The notes: generated from the letters alone by a model not told the origin. Shown: positions 15,513-22,645, counted from the stretch's first letter. The stretch: 23,126 bases of DNA from a candidate division WOR-3 bacterium (GCA_024653355.1 JANLFQ010000004.1:1-23126), one strand, 5' to 3'. Program-made: numbers and translations.

Positions 15513-17235
15513 TTAACCTCCATCTGTCCAAACAAAACTTGATGATGTCTTCCGTTATTTGGTCTATTTTGTTTCTATCAAACCTTCTATTACTTATATC
15601 GCATCCCATATCCCTAGTTCTTGGAATGTTAGATCTCTGATAATATCGTGCCTTTTGTTCGGGTAGGTTGTCTTGGCATAGCGCATTTAAGTTACTTTCC
15701 AGCAAGCAGAGATTACCTAATCTATGTATATTTTCGAGATATTCGCCCTCATTATTAAATTCATAAGCCGGAAAAGCGAATCTAGGATTTTGTGCAAAGA
15801 TATGCTCTATTTGGCAGTCTTTATAAAGTGAACTATCGCAATCATTAAACGATGAATTTCTATGCTTCTCGTACTCCCATAAAATAAATTTAGTCGCTGG
15901 ATTGTTATAAATCGGTTGATTAAGCGTATGCTGAAATAATGTATCCGGCATAAACTCTTTTATAAAAGCTCGAATACCTTCCTCGATTAACTGAATGTTT
16001 GGTTGGCTCTTTATTTTGGCGATGACATTTATATATAAACCTGCTCTAGGTTCAGTTCCTCTTATCTTATAAACTCTTAAATCCAAAGTCTCTATTAGTT
16101 CGAGGGTTGAGTCGCTAAGCTTACCCTCTGTTTCTAATGAAATGATTAATGGATATACTCTTGTATTCAACCCTAAAAAACTGAATAACTTTTTGTATCT
16201 ACAATCTGTGTTTACCCTTTCTATTACATTTTTAAAAGCGCAAGCAAATTTTTCTAACCCATCTAAGAACTCCTCTATAAATTTCCCTAGGTCAGCAGGG
16301 GTGTTTTTAAGTTGGTTACAGGATCCTTTTAAAAATATTTCAAAGACGTTATCCGCAGTAGCATCATAGTCGTAAGCACCATTTAACTTATACCGCTGAA
16401 TAGCGTAAAAGGCAAAATAATGATAAAAAAATCTTAACAATTCATCCTCTGTAAACCTATCGCGACTTAAATAAGTTATACTCTCTTGTTCTCCAATTTC
16501 TTTGATTCTGTCATAGTAAGTGAAGATATTACCAAATGTGCTTTTTATTTTCTCATTTAACCCATTTTTCAAGTGTTTCATTGAGATAAACATCAAATAA
16601 CTTTTGGTTTTATCCAGTAGGGTTAAGGGTTTTCCTCTATCGTTAAGACTTTCAAAAGCTTTTACTGCTAAGAACGAGTCCTGAACTATAAATTCCAGGC
16701 AAAAAGTGTTATTCTGTATATATTTAGATAACTCGGAAAGCTCATTATTTTGAACAAAGCTACGGATTTGATTTTCAAAATAATTAAGGCAATCTCTCAA
16801 ACGCCTATTGGTTTTTATATCAGGGTTGGGGTCTCTGCCATCTACCAGATCTTTTAAAAATTGATTATTAAGTCCTCCAAGCTCGACTCGATAAATATCA
16901 CCACATTTAATAAAGTTATCTCTCAAGGCGGGTTTACCAGCCCTAGAAAGTGCAAGCAAAAATAAATATATTGTAGTTATTCGTTGTTGACCATCGACGA
17001 CTTCATATAAGTTATATGGTATGTCCTTCTCGGTGCAATAACGACTTTCCTCGGTAGCTTTTAAAGTAATCGTGCCCCAGTAATGTGCCGTCTTAGTTAA
17101 CAAGCCTTCTCTTATGTCATTCCAGAAATCTTCCCAATTTTTGTCAGTCCATGCGTAATTCCTTTGATAGTCAGGTATTTTAAATACTTTATTAGTAAAT
17201 AACTCTGATATATTCTTTAGAAGGTGATTTCCCAT
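15505..17235 (-). CDS. GmrSD-like DUF262/DUF1524 (HNH) restriction protein
   Basis: 576 residues; ATG 17235 with AAAGGAGG five bases upstream. N-terminal DUF262 domain: FKIPDYQRNYAWTDKNWEDF (18-37), VVDGQQRITT (79-88; the DGQQR motif of the ParB/Srx-like NTPase fold), and ESLNDRGKPLTLLDKTKSYLM (about 195-215). C-terminal DUF1524 HNH nuclease: IEHIFAQNP (from 476, with H478), HRLGNLCLLESNLN (504-517), and LPEQKARYYQRS (about 524-535). This domain order is that of single-chain GmrSD/BrxU-type enzymes, which use a nucleotide to restrict DNA carrying modified cytosine. Substrate preference here is unknown. It is the first gene of a two-gene unit with the coupled PD-(D/E)XK-like protein. The gene is AT-rich with a tail of rare codons relative to the flanks, as in an acquired module. 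Confidence 0.85.
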   Translation of the reverse strand: MGNHLLKNISELFTNKVFKIPDYQRNYAWTDKNWEDFWNDIREGLLTKTAHYWGTITLKATEESRYCTEKDIPYNLYEVVDGQQRITTIYLFLLALSRAGKPALRDNFIKCGDIYRVELGGLNNQFLKDLVDGRDPNPDIKTNRRLRDCLNYFENQIRSFVQNNELSELSKYIQNNTFCLEFIVQDSFLAVKAFESLNDRGKPLTLLDKTKSYLMFISMKHLKNGLNEKIKSTFGNIFTYYDRIKEIGEQESITYLSRDRFTEDELLRFFYHYFAFYAIQRYKLNGAYDYDATADNVFEIFLKGSCNQLKNTPADLGKFIEEFLDGLEKFACAFKNVIERVNTDCRYKKLFSFLGLNTRVYPLIISLETEGKLSDSTLELIETLDLRVYKIRGTEPRAGLYINVIAKIKSQPNIQLIEEGIRAFIKEFMPDTLFQHTLNQPIYNNPATKFILWEYEKHRNSSFNDCDSSLYKDCQIEHIFAQNPRFAFPAYEFNNEGEYLENIHRLGNLCLLESNLNALCQDNLPEQKARYYQRSNIPRTRDMGCDISNRRFDRNKIDQITEDIIKFCLDRWRLNV

Positions 17236-17275
17236 ATTTTTCCTCCTTTAACTTGTATATAATATGTATTGTATT

Positions 17276-17318
17276 GATTATAAAAATAAAACAGGTTCAG
17301 ATGCCTGTCTCTGGTCAT
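17276..17318 (-). terminator. Repeated hairpin element, right copy; likely tspO terminator
   Basis: Second copy of the 43-base element at 14431-14473 (three differences). On the minus strand ACAGG-CATCTGAA-CCTGT is followed by TTTATTTTTATAA, a better T-tract than the left copy. It lies between tspO and the GmrSD-like gene on that strand, so it can insulate the defence operon from tspO transcription. The promoter of the operon must lie between it and 17240, where the DNA is AT-rich (TATTATATA-like) but shows no clear -35. Confidence 0.55.
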
Positions 17319-17497
17319 TGTTAGTTTATTACATATATAATTTTAAGTTTTCTGTCAAGTAAATTATTAAATAAATAAGAAACATATTATTACCTTTATG
17401 CTTGCACCATAAGCCCGTTACACAGGAGGAGATAATAAAAGACTTGTCAACTGGTCTAAACTTGTTCGTTCTGTTCGCTTCAGTCAGTAAAGAATTT

Positions 17498-17977
17498 TTA
17501 CGGATTCAGTTTTACTATTGCGGCGTTGAGGATGGTGGCAAATGTTACCCAGCCGATATAGGGCAAGAGTAAGACGCCGGCAGGAACAGAGACCCGGAAG
17601 AAGAGGATGATGGTGACGAGAATCGCCAGCCAGAGGATAGTAATTTCCATAAGTCCGGCAAGGGGCGAGCGCAAACCAAAGAAGAGAAAGGACCAGAGGA
17701 CATTGAGCGCCAGTTGAATAAGGAAAACAAAGAGCGCCAGTTTTACGCCCGGGGCATTAAACCCTTTGCGCCAGACCAAAAACAGGGCGATACCCATCAG
17801 GATAAAAAGTAATGTCCATGCCGGTCCGAAGAGCCATCTTGGCGGATTGAAGACCGGTTTGTTTAAACTTTGATACCAGTTGGGGATTTTCGGCGCCGTG
17901 GCAACATTGCCGAGCGCACCCGCTGCCAATGGTAGGGCGATGCTCACAATTAACTTTACAATATCCGCACCTTTCAT
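17498..17977 (-). CDS. tspO: TspO/MBR family membrane protein (tryptophan-rich sensory protein)
   Basis: 159 residues, the usual TspO length, with five hydrophobic helices. Signature motifs are present: WYQSLNKPVFNPPRWLFGPAW (34-54), LNVLWSFLFFGLRSP (91-105) and LLPYIGWVTFATILN (137-151). TspO proteins bind tetrapyrroles and related ligands in the membrane and in bacteria influence porphyrin and stress responses; the substrate here is not determined. ATG 17977 is preceded by GAGGT. It follows mrp by 63 bases and has its own promoter at 18003-18030, so it may be transcribed alone or as the end of the UPF0251-NifX-Mrp run. A deletion relic of the same gene lies at 13606-13695 on the far side of the nuclease module. 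Confidence 0.9.
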   Translation of the reverse strand: MKGADIVKLIVSIALPLAAGALGNVATAPKIPNWYQSLNKPVFNPPRWLFGPAWTLLFILMGIALFLVWRKGFNAPGVKLALFVFLIQLALNVLWSFLFFGLRSPLAGLMEITILWLAILVTIILFFRVSVPAGVLLLPYIGWVTFATILNAAIVKLNP

Positions 17978-18002
17978 ATCAACCTCACTTTCTTATTGCC
18001 TG

Positions 18003-18030
18003 ATTGTACCCGACTTTCCCCGCCGGTCAA
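18003..18030 (-). promoter_or_regulatory. tspO promoter
   Basis: On the minus strand TTGACC (18030-18025) and TACAAT (18008-18003) are 16 bases apart in the short gap between mrp and tspO. Transcription would begin about 20 bases before the tspO start codon, leaving room for its GAGGT site. Confidence 0.5.
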
Positions 18031-18040
18031 ATGTTATTGG

Positions 18041-18850
18041 TCACTGTTCTATTAACCTTGCCGCAAGGTTGTGAAACGCCCTGGCAACTGCGCCATCGGG
18101 CGCCGATATCACGACCGCTCTGCCATCATCACCGGCTATCGCTACCGCGGGCTCAAAGGGTATCCGGGCAAGAATTGGCACCCCCATCTCCTGTGCCATT
18201 CTTTCTGCACTACCGCTGGGGAAAAGTTCCGTCTCTTTGCCGCAGTGCGGACAGATAAAGGTGCTCATATTTTCCACAACTCCTACAACCTGCAGCCCAA
18301 CCAAACGGGCAAACTCTATTGCCCGGCGCGCATCCATCGCCGAAACCGCTTGCGGCGTGGTCACAATCAGCGCCTTTGCCCCAGGAATCATCTGCGCAAC
18401 ACTCAACGGCTCATCACCGGTTCCGGGCGGTGCATCAATCACCAGCCAGTCCAGCTCACCCCAGTCAACATCGGCAAGGAATTGAGTGATTGCCCGCATC
18501 TTCAGTGGACCACGCCAGACAACCGGCGCCCCATCATCGGGCAAAAAGAACGCCATTGAGATGACCTTCAAACCGGTGTCGGTGACTACCGGCTTTATTT
18601 TATTCTGCGCTGTTGTACTGATAATCGGTTGCTCAACACCAACCATCCGGGGCACATTGGGACCATGGATGTCAACATCAAGGATTCCGACCCGCAGGTT
18701 TTTCTGCGCCAGCGCCAGCGCCAGGTTAACCGCAACCGTAGTCTTGCCCACGCCACCTTTACCGCTGAACACCATCAAGCGGTTGTGGATTTGAGTCAGA
18801 TTCTCTTTAATCCTCTGTTCAATCGCTTCCTGCGTTGTCTGTTCTGCCAT
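18041..18850 (-). CDS. mrp: Mrp/NBP35-family ATP-binding Fe-S carrier
   Basis: 269 residues from ATG 18850, which has AGGAG four bases upstream and starts one base after the stop of the NifX-like gene; the frame extends to 18883, but that extension overlaps the upstream gene. Motifs: deviant Walker A SGKGGVGKTT (29-38), LDVDIHGPN (57-65), VIDAPPGTGDE (137-147), and ENMSTFICPHCG (193-204) with the CxxC (C200, C203) that bridges a [4Fe-4S] cluster between two subunits. Mrp proteins bind and deliver Fe-S clusters using ATP. The N-terminal DUF59 domain of some homologues is absent. The neighbouring NifX-like and UPF0251 genes suggest a shared metal-cofactor role. Confidence 0.9.
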   Translation of the reverse strand: MAEQTTQEAIEQRIKENLTQIHNRLMVFSGKGGVGKTTVAVNLALALAQKNLRVGILDVDIHGPNVPRMVGVEQPIISTTAQNKIKPVVTDTGLKVISMAFFLPDDGAPVVWRGPLKMRAITQFLADVDWGELDWLVIDAPPGTGDEPLSVAQMIPGAKALIVTTPQAVSAMDARRAIEFARLVGLQVVGVVENMSTFICPHCGKETELFPSGSAERMAQEMGVPILARIPFEPAVAIAGDDGRAVVISAPDGAVARAFHNLAARLIEQ

Positions 18851-18851
18851 A

Positions 18852-19232
18852 CTACTCCTGATGTCCTGGACAAGCACCAGCAACTTCGCTCAGTTTGCCG
18901 GCAAGATAGTCCTGAACCGCACCTTCAACATCGGTCTCCCGCGTGACGAACAGCGGTTTGATACCCGCGGCAACAAGGTCCGCAATTGCTCGTTGTCCCA
19001 TTCCCCGACAGATAACCGCATCACAATCTTTTAGCGCCTCAACAATTGCGCTGTGGCTATGATGCTTCTCTTTGCCACATTCACCCCGGCTGTGTCCGGT
19101 GAATTCGTTCGCCCGCACCGCACAGCGCCGATAACCCGAATCTTCAATCTCGCAGATGACAAACATCCGGCTCCTGCCAAAATGCTGGGCGATGTTCTTG
19201 CCATCGTCCGTTGCGACCGTAATCCGTTTCAT
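18852..19232 (-). CDS. NifX/NifB-type dinitrogenase iron-molybdenum cofactor-like protein
   Basis: 126 residues from ATG 19232 (MKRITVATDDG), preceded by AAAGGAG; the frame extends further upstream but those residues are not family-like. Typical features: KNIAQHFGRSRMFVICEIED (12-31) and CRGMGQRAIADLVAAGIKP (75-93), the core of the Nitro_FeMo-Co fold, which binds Fe-S-type metal clusters. A His/Cys-rich loop, GHSRGECGKEKHHSH (46-60), could add metal ligands. No nitrogenase genes are nearby, so a general Fe-S or metal storage role is more likely than nitrogen fixation. The start overlaps the UPF0251 stop as ATGA, and the stop lies one base before mrp: a tightly coupled operon. Confidence 0.85.
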   Translation of the reverse strand: MKRITVATDDGKNIAQHFGRSRMFVICEIEDSGYRRCAVRANEFTGHSRGECGKEKHHSHSAIVEALKDCDAVICRGMGQRAIADLVAAGIKPLFVTRETDVEGAVQDYLAGKLSEVAGACPGHQE

Positions 19233-19738
19233 TTTGACTCCTTTCCTTCCTCTGAACCTTGAGAACTTACTTGCCTTGACCATCGGCACCTGCCCCAGCC
19301 CATTCTGCCCAAACCGCCGCCACCCCTTTCTTCAGGTGAACGATGCAGATTACGGCTGGAACACGCAGGACAACAACCCGGTCTTGGCGCCCCGTATGGC
19401 ACCTGCCAGCTGTGTCCACAATCATAACAGACAAAGGTTCTTTTGGGAACAACCATCATATTTCCTCCCTCGGTTTTAATTTCTAAAGCCTTGCCCTCAA
19501 CCAATGCCGCCGCAACTTTACGGTGCGCCTGCTCAAGGATGCGGCCAAATGTCGCGCGCGACACGCCCATCTTTGCTGCCGCCTCCTCCTGATGAAAACC
19601 GAGCAGGTCCGCATAGCGCAGCGCCTCCATTTCATCCAGTTCCAAAATTACCTTCTCTTTGACCGCCTTACCGGCCGGCTGAAAAAACCGGCACTCCGGC
19701 AACCAGCCAATTCGTCGACAACACTTTGGCCTTGGCAT
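19229..19738 (-). CDS. UPF0251/DUF134 DNA-binding protein with C-terminal zinc ribbon
   Basis: 169 residues. Begins MPRPKCCRRIG, the usual UPF0251 start, followed by VILELDEMEALRYADLLGF (30-48) and a sigma70 region-4-like helix-turn-helix, HQEEAAAKMGVSRATFGRILEQAHRKVA (49-76). A zinc-ribbon-like part follows: C104-x2-C107 and C123-x2-C126. The tail is Gly/Arg-rich and variable. The ATG has no ribosome binding site but lies seven bases after a consensus -10, so the mRNA is probably leaderless. As the first gene of the run with the NifX-like and Mrp genes, it is probably a transcription factor for them and possibly for itself. The family is widely found beside NifX-like genes in anaerobes. Confidence 0.85.
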   Translation of the reverse strand: MPRPKCCRRIGWLPECRFFQPAGKAVKEKVILELDEMEALRYADLLGFHQEEAAAKMGVSRATFGRILEQAHRKVAAALVEGKALEIKTEGGNMMVVPKRTFVCYDCGHSWQVPYGAPRPGCCPACSSRNLHRSPEERGGGGLGRMGWGRCRWSRQVSSQGSEEGKESK

Positions 19739-19745
19739 ACGCTAA

Positions 19746-19774
19746 ATTATAAGCATATGCTCATAACCGGTCAA
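19746..19774 (-). promoter_or_regulatory. Near-consensus leaderless promoter of the UPF0251-NifX-Mrp operon
   Basis: On the minus strand TTGACC (19774-19769) and a perfect TATAAT (19751-19746) are separated by exactly 17 bases. The start codon of the UPF0251 gene begins seven bases after the -10, the expected transcription start, so translation would begin at the first base of the mRNA. Confidence 0.65.
19747..19766. promoter_or_regulatory. Palindromic operator overlapping the operon promoter
   Basis: TTATAAGCATATGCTCATAA is a 20-base palindrome with one mismatched pair and a perfect ten-base core, AGCATATGCT. It covers the spacer and most of the -10 box, the ideal place for a repressor. The adjacent UPF0251 helix-turn-helix protein is the obvious candidate to bind it. 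Confidence 0.5.
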
Positions 19775-20097
19775 GAAAAAGGCGATGATTGGAGGGATTT
19801 ATGATGATGCCAATTTGAATATTTCTCCTGTTTTTCTTGATGACCCTAACAAAGAAGCATTTGCTTTAAGTGTTAGTGCTAATAAAGCCAAAGATAGAAG
19901 CCCAAGGCAGCGCTACACAAGGTCTAAGTCACCGTCGTTGTCCACATCAACAAGTGCCACAAAGCCGCACCAGCCGAAGTGCCGGTCAAGCGGGAAAATC
20001 ACCGAACCCTGGCCTCGGCATATGATTACTCATAACTGGTCAACGATGAGATATTCGAATTGACAGATTGTAAGCAGGTTGGGCAAAATCTGCCACC
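19775..20097. other. Intergenic stretch with relic coding sequence
   Basis: No intact gene. It contains a VCBS/FG-GAP relic on minus at 19913-20029. On plus, 19785-19910 reads as a possible fragment (NISPVFLDDPNKEAFALSVS) reminiscent of beta-helix secreted proteins, but that match is too weak to call. The whole gap looks like decayed secreted-protein genes. Confidence 0.4.
19913..20029 (-). pseudogene. Relic of a VCBS/FG-GAP calcium-binding repeat
   Basis: Read on the minus strand, a 38-codon open stretch ends in VALVDVDNDGDLDLV followed by a stop. D.D.DGD.D is the calcium loop of VCBS/FG-GAP repeats in secreted beta-propeller proteins (19960-19916). The preceding GSVIFPLDRHFGWCGF also reads as a genuine protein segment. 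There is no start codon or ribosome binding site, and an in-frame stop lies just upstream. It is therefore a fragment of a lost secreted-protein gene. Confidence 0.5.
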
Positions 20098-22599
20098 TTA
20101 ATGGCAAACCGCCAGTTTTGTTTGTAAGACCTCGACGCCGACGTTGAGGACTAAAAAGTAGATTCCGTTGTTTACCGGACGACCGTTGGGCAAATTTCCC
20201 TGCCAGGTAAACTCGTATTGACCCGCACCAAGATGTTGCGCACAGAGGTCACGCACTTTTCTGCCCGAGGCATCGTAGATGGCGAGATTGACATAAGACG
20301 GTTCCTGAAGAACAAAACTGATGCGGGTTTGGCGATTGATGATGCTGGGAAGAATCTCCAGATGGGCAACTCTTTTTTGGGTGATTTTTGGCTCGGCAGT
20401 TCCCACCAATCCCAGTGAGCCAACAAAGACACCGTTACCACTTGTGCCAAGATATAAAAGTTGCGGATTGTGCGGGTCAAAGGTCAGATAATAAGCCCGA
20501 AGATTTCCAATCCCTTCATTAACTTCAAACCAGGTTTCACCCTGGTCAGTTGAAAGATAAACGCCCCAGCCGGTACAGGAGTCGTGTTCCGCCCAGTCAA
20601 GTGTGCCCAATGCCACAAGGTTCGTGTCAAACGGACTGAAGGCAATGGTGCGCACACAGGGGCGATAGCCGTCAATCCGGAATCGGGGTAATGTGTCCCA
20701 GGTCATTCCACCATCAAACGAGCGGTAAACACCCCCGAATCTCCAAGCCCGCGCCATCAAAAAAACCGCACCGTTAAGCGGTGAAACCGCCACACCCCAG
20801 GTTTCCAGACGCCGGGGCAGCGGAAGTTCAAACCAGGAGTCGCCACCATTGGTGGTCTTATAAAGTTTTTCTCGTTTCGGCAGGCAGAGATAAAGGGTGT
20901 TCGGTTCGTTAACCGCCATCGCCAGCATCTGGGGATGGCTGTGGATAAAGGAGTCGCTGCCAATGGTGATGTTCAACCCGTTGTCCTTGCGCTGCCAGTT
21001 CGCGCCACCGTCGGTTGACTTGTATACACCGTATCTTGCCAGCCAGACATAAAGCACGGTCGAATCTTCCCGGCTGTTTGGGTCAATAAGAACGGTGCTT
21101 TTGTAAGCGGTGTCAGGTAGCCCGGGAAGCATCGTCCAGTTTTCACCGCCATCGGTTGAGCGCCAGAGTTTGCCGTAGACATAGGTCCAGGGACCGGTAC
21201 CGGCATAAAGGATGTTGTGATTGGCAGGATGAATGGCAAGGCTATAGGTCGTGTTGCCATAGGGGTACAACTGCTGAAACATATACCGGAACGATGCACC
21301 GCGGTCGGTTGACTTCAAAAGCCCAACATCGTGCAGGGCGATGTAGATGATATTGGAATCAACCGGGTCAGGAATTATCTGTTTGATACAGGTGACCTCA
21401 AGACCGGTGCTGCGCCAGTTGCCATTGCCCAGGGACTCACAGTAGCAGTAAAGCCAGTTCTCACCCGCATCGGTTGATTTCATTACCGCATGGGAATTGC
21501 AATAGAAAATTACCGCTGTGTCTCTTGTGTCCAGCGCCAGCCCATCAGGCGCATATCCCCAGAAGTAAATCCAGCCTTTTTGGACATTGTTATTGTTTGT
21601 TACCCGAAACCAGTTTTGCCCGCGATTGGTACTTTTGTAAACACCGCCACGCCCGCCATAGCCGTAGAGGGCACCAGCATAAAGTACCGCCGGGTTTTTG
21701 GGGTTCACAATAATCCGCCGGAAGTTAATTCGCCAGGCGCCGGTGGTGCAGGGTTGCCACATCTCGCCATAATTGGTTGTTACCCAGATACCACTACACA
21801 ATGAGTTCCGTGCGATATCATCCATCGGGCAGGTTGCCGCATAAACCCGGCCCGTATCAACCGGGTCAATCGCAACTTCCCGCACCACAACACTTTCCGG
21901 CATCAGGGGCAGACCGGAATTCTTTAACTCCCAGGTTAATCCGGCATCGATGCTGCGATAAACACCTAAATGGGTCCCGGCAAAAATCACATTCGGATTG
22001 TGTGGGTCAACCGCAAGGGAATAAAACAGCGCGGTGGTGTCAATACCAGTTGTGCCTCTTAGCATCTGCCAGGTTTCACCGCAGTCCGTGCTCTTGAAAA
22101 CCGCGCCCTTGGTCGGAACCCGAATCCATTTTGCGACAGTATCCATCAAGCGGGTCATTCCGACGCCGGCATAAATTATATTGGGATTTGTTGGGTCAAA
22201 AGCCAACGCACCAATCGGTGCAGTATAATTTGACGGGCTCGGCGCTGGAAAACCATTCCGTTTTGGCACCCAGGTTTCACCACCGTCCGTTGACTTGTGG
22301 ATGCCACCCCAGGTACCGAGAAAAATCACATCCGGGTTTTGCGGGTGGGGCAGAATTTTTTCTACATAGTAGTCAGTCAAACCGTTGTTGTGTATCCGCC
22401 AGGAAGAGCCGTAATCGGTTGACTTATAAAAACCGCCCACATCCGAACCAACATAAACCGTGCCCGGGTTTAGGGTATCAATCGTAATGGTCGTAAACCA
22501 GCCACCCCCTCCCATTCCAATGGAACGCCATTCTAACGACGGTTGCGCCCAGGTCAGAGTTAAAAAAAGCCCGATAGTAAAAACTTGCCGGTTAGGCAT
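20098..22599 (-). CDS. Large secreted BNR/sortilin-type beta-propeller protein with sorting domain
   Basis: 833 residues; ATG 22599 has AGGGA upstream. Signal peptide MPNRQVFTIGLFLTLTWAQ; then about a dozen BNR-type repeats with the pattern (Y/F)KSTDGG.(T/N)W alternating with DP.NP..(I/L)YAGT, up to about residue 735. These form one or two beta-propellers. The first blade, WRSIGMGGGGWFTTITID ... YVGSDVGGFYKSTD, resembles the start of GH74 xyloglucanases (GGGGF ... TDVGG, where that Asp is catalytic), so a distant glycoside hydrolase relationship is possible but unproven. The C-terminal domain (about 745-833, LAIYDASGRKVRDL ... GRPVNNGIYFLVL) is the FlgD-like/T9SS-type sorting module. Secretion and surface attachment are likely. 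It diverges from the LVIVD gene. Confidence 0.8.
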   Translation of the reverse strand: MPNRQVFTIGLFLTLTWAQPSLEWRSIGMGGGGWFTTITIDTLNPGTVYVGSDVGGFYKSTDYGSSWRIHNNGLTDYYVEKILPHPQNPDVIFLGTWGGIHKSTDGGETWVPKRNGFPAPSPSNYTAPIGALAFDPTNPNIIYAGVGMTRLMDTVAKWIRVPTKGAVFKSTDCGETWQMLRGTTGIDTTALFYSLAVDPHNPNVIFAGTHLGVYRSIDAGLTWELKNSGLPLMPESVVVREVAIDPVDTGRVYAATCPMDDIARNSLCSGIWVTTNYGEMWQPCTTGAWRINFRRIIVNPKNPAVLYAGALYGYGGRGGVYKSTNRGQNWFRVTNNNNVQKGWIYFWGYAPDGLALDTRDTAVIFYCNSHAVMKSTDAGENWLYCYCESLGNGNWRSTGLEVTCIKQIIPDPVDSNIIYIALHDVGLLKSTDRGASFRYMFQQLYPYGNTTYSLAIHPANHNILYAGTGPWTYVYGKLWRSTDGGENWTMLPGLPDTAYKSTVLIDPNSREDSTVLYVWLARYGVYKSTDGGANWQRKDNGLNITIGSDSFIHSHPQMLAMAVNEPNTLYLCLPKREKLYKTTNGGDSWFELPLPRRLETWGVAVSPLNGAVFLMARAWRFGGVYRSFDGGMTWDTLPRFRIDGYRPCVRTIAFSPFDTNLVALGTLDWAEHDSCTGWGVYLSTDQGETWFEVNEGIGNLRAYYLTFDPHNPQLLYLGTSGNGVFVGSLGLVGTAEPKITQKRVAHLEILPSIINRQTRISFVLQEPSYVNLAIYDASGRKVRDLCAQHLGAGQYEFTWQGNLPNGRPVNNGIYFLVLNVGVEVLQTKLAVCH

Positions 22600-22617
22600 T
22601 TCCCTGTCTATAAAATA

Positions 22618-22645
22618 AAATTAACCAAACTGAATTACAAGTCAA
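22618..22645 (-). promoter_or_regulatory. Candidate promoter of the BNR-protein gene
   Basis: On the minus strand TTGACT (22645-22640) and TAATTT (22623-22618) are 16 bases apart, about 20 bases before the start codon. Confidence 0.4.

Larger units (their letters stand above)
10517..17490. other. AT-rich defence-type genomic island
   Basis: From just after the lipoprotein stop to just before tspO, base composition falls sharply and the proteins become rich in Lys, Asn, Ile and Glu, with codons ending in A or T. Genes: TIR-STAND NTPase on plus; frameshifted GIY-YIG-like gene, PD-(D/E)XK-like gene and GmrSD-like gene on minus. No integrase, transposase, tRNA or terminal inverted repeats are visible. 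A tspO relic at 13606-13695 splits the island in two, so it may have arrived in at least two steps. Edges are approximate. Confidence 0.7.

Noticed and set aside
17417-17428. GTTACACAGGAG shared with about 5750-5761
   Set aside because: A 12-base match with unrelated surroundings; expected to occur by chance or through the common AGGAG string.
10517-17490. Island as an insertion sequence, transposon or integrated phage
   Set aside because: I find no transposase, integrase, phage structural gene, terminal inverted repeat or tRNA attachment site.
18852-19232. NifX-like protein as evidence for nitrogen fixation
   Set aside because: No nitrogenase or other nif gene is visible, and this family is common in non-fixing anaerobes next to Mrp and UPF0251 genes.
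19785-20063. 92-codon plus-strand frame after the UPF0251 promoter
   Set aside because: No Shine-Dalgarno sequence sits in front of its start, the second half is the antisense of the VCBS relic, and the first half has only a vague resemblance to secreted beta-helix proteins.
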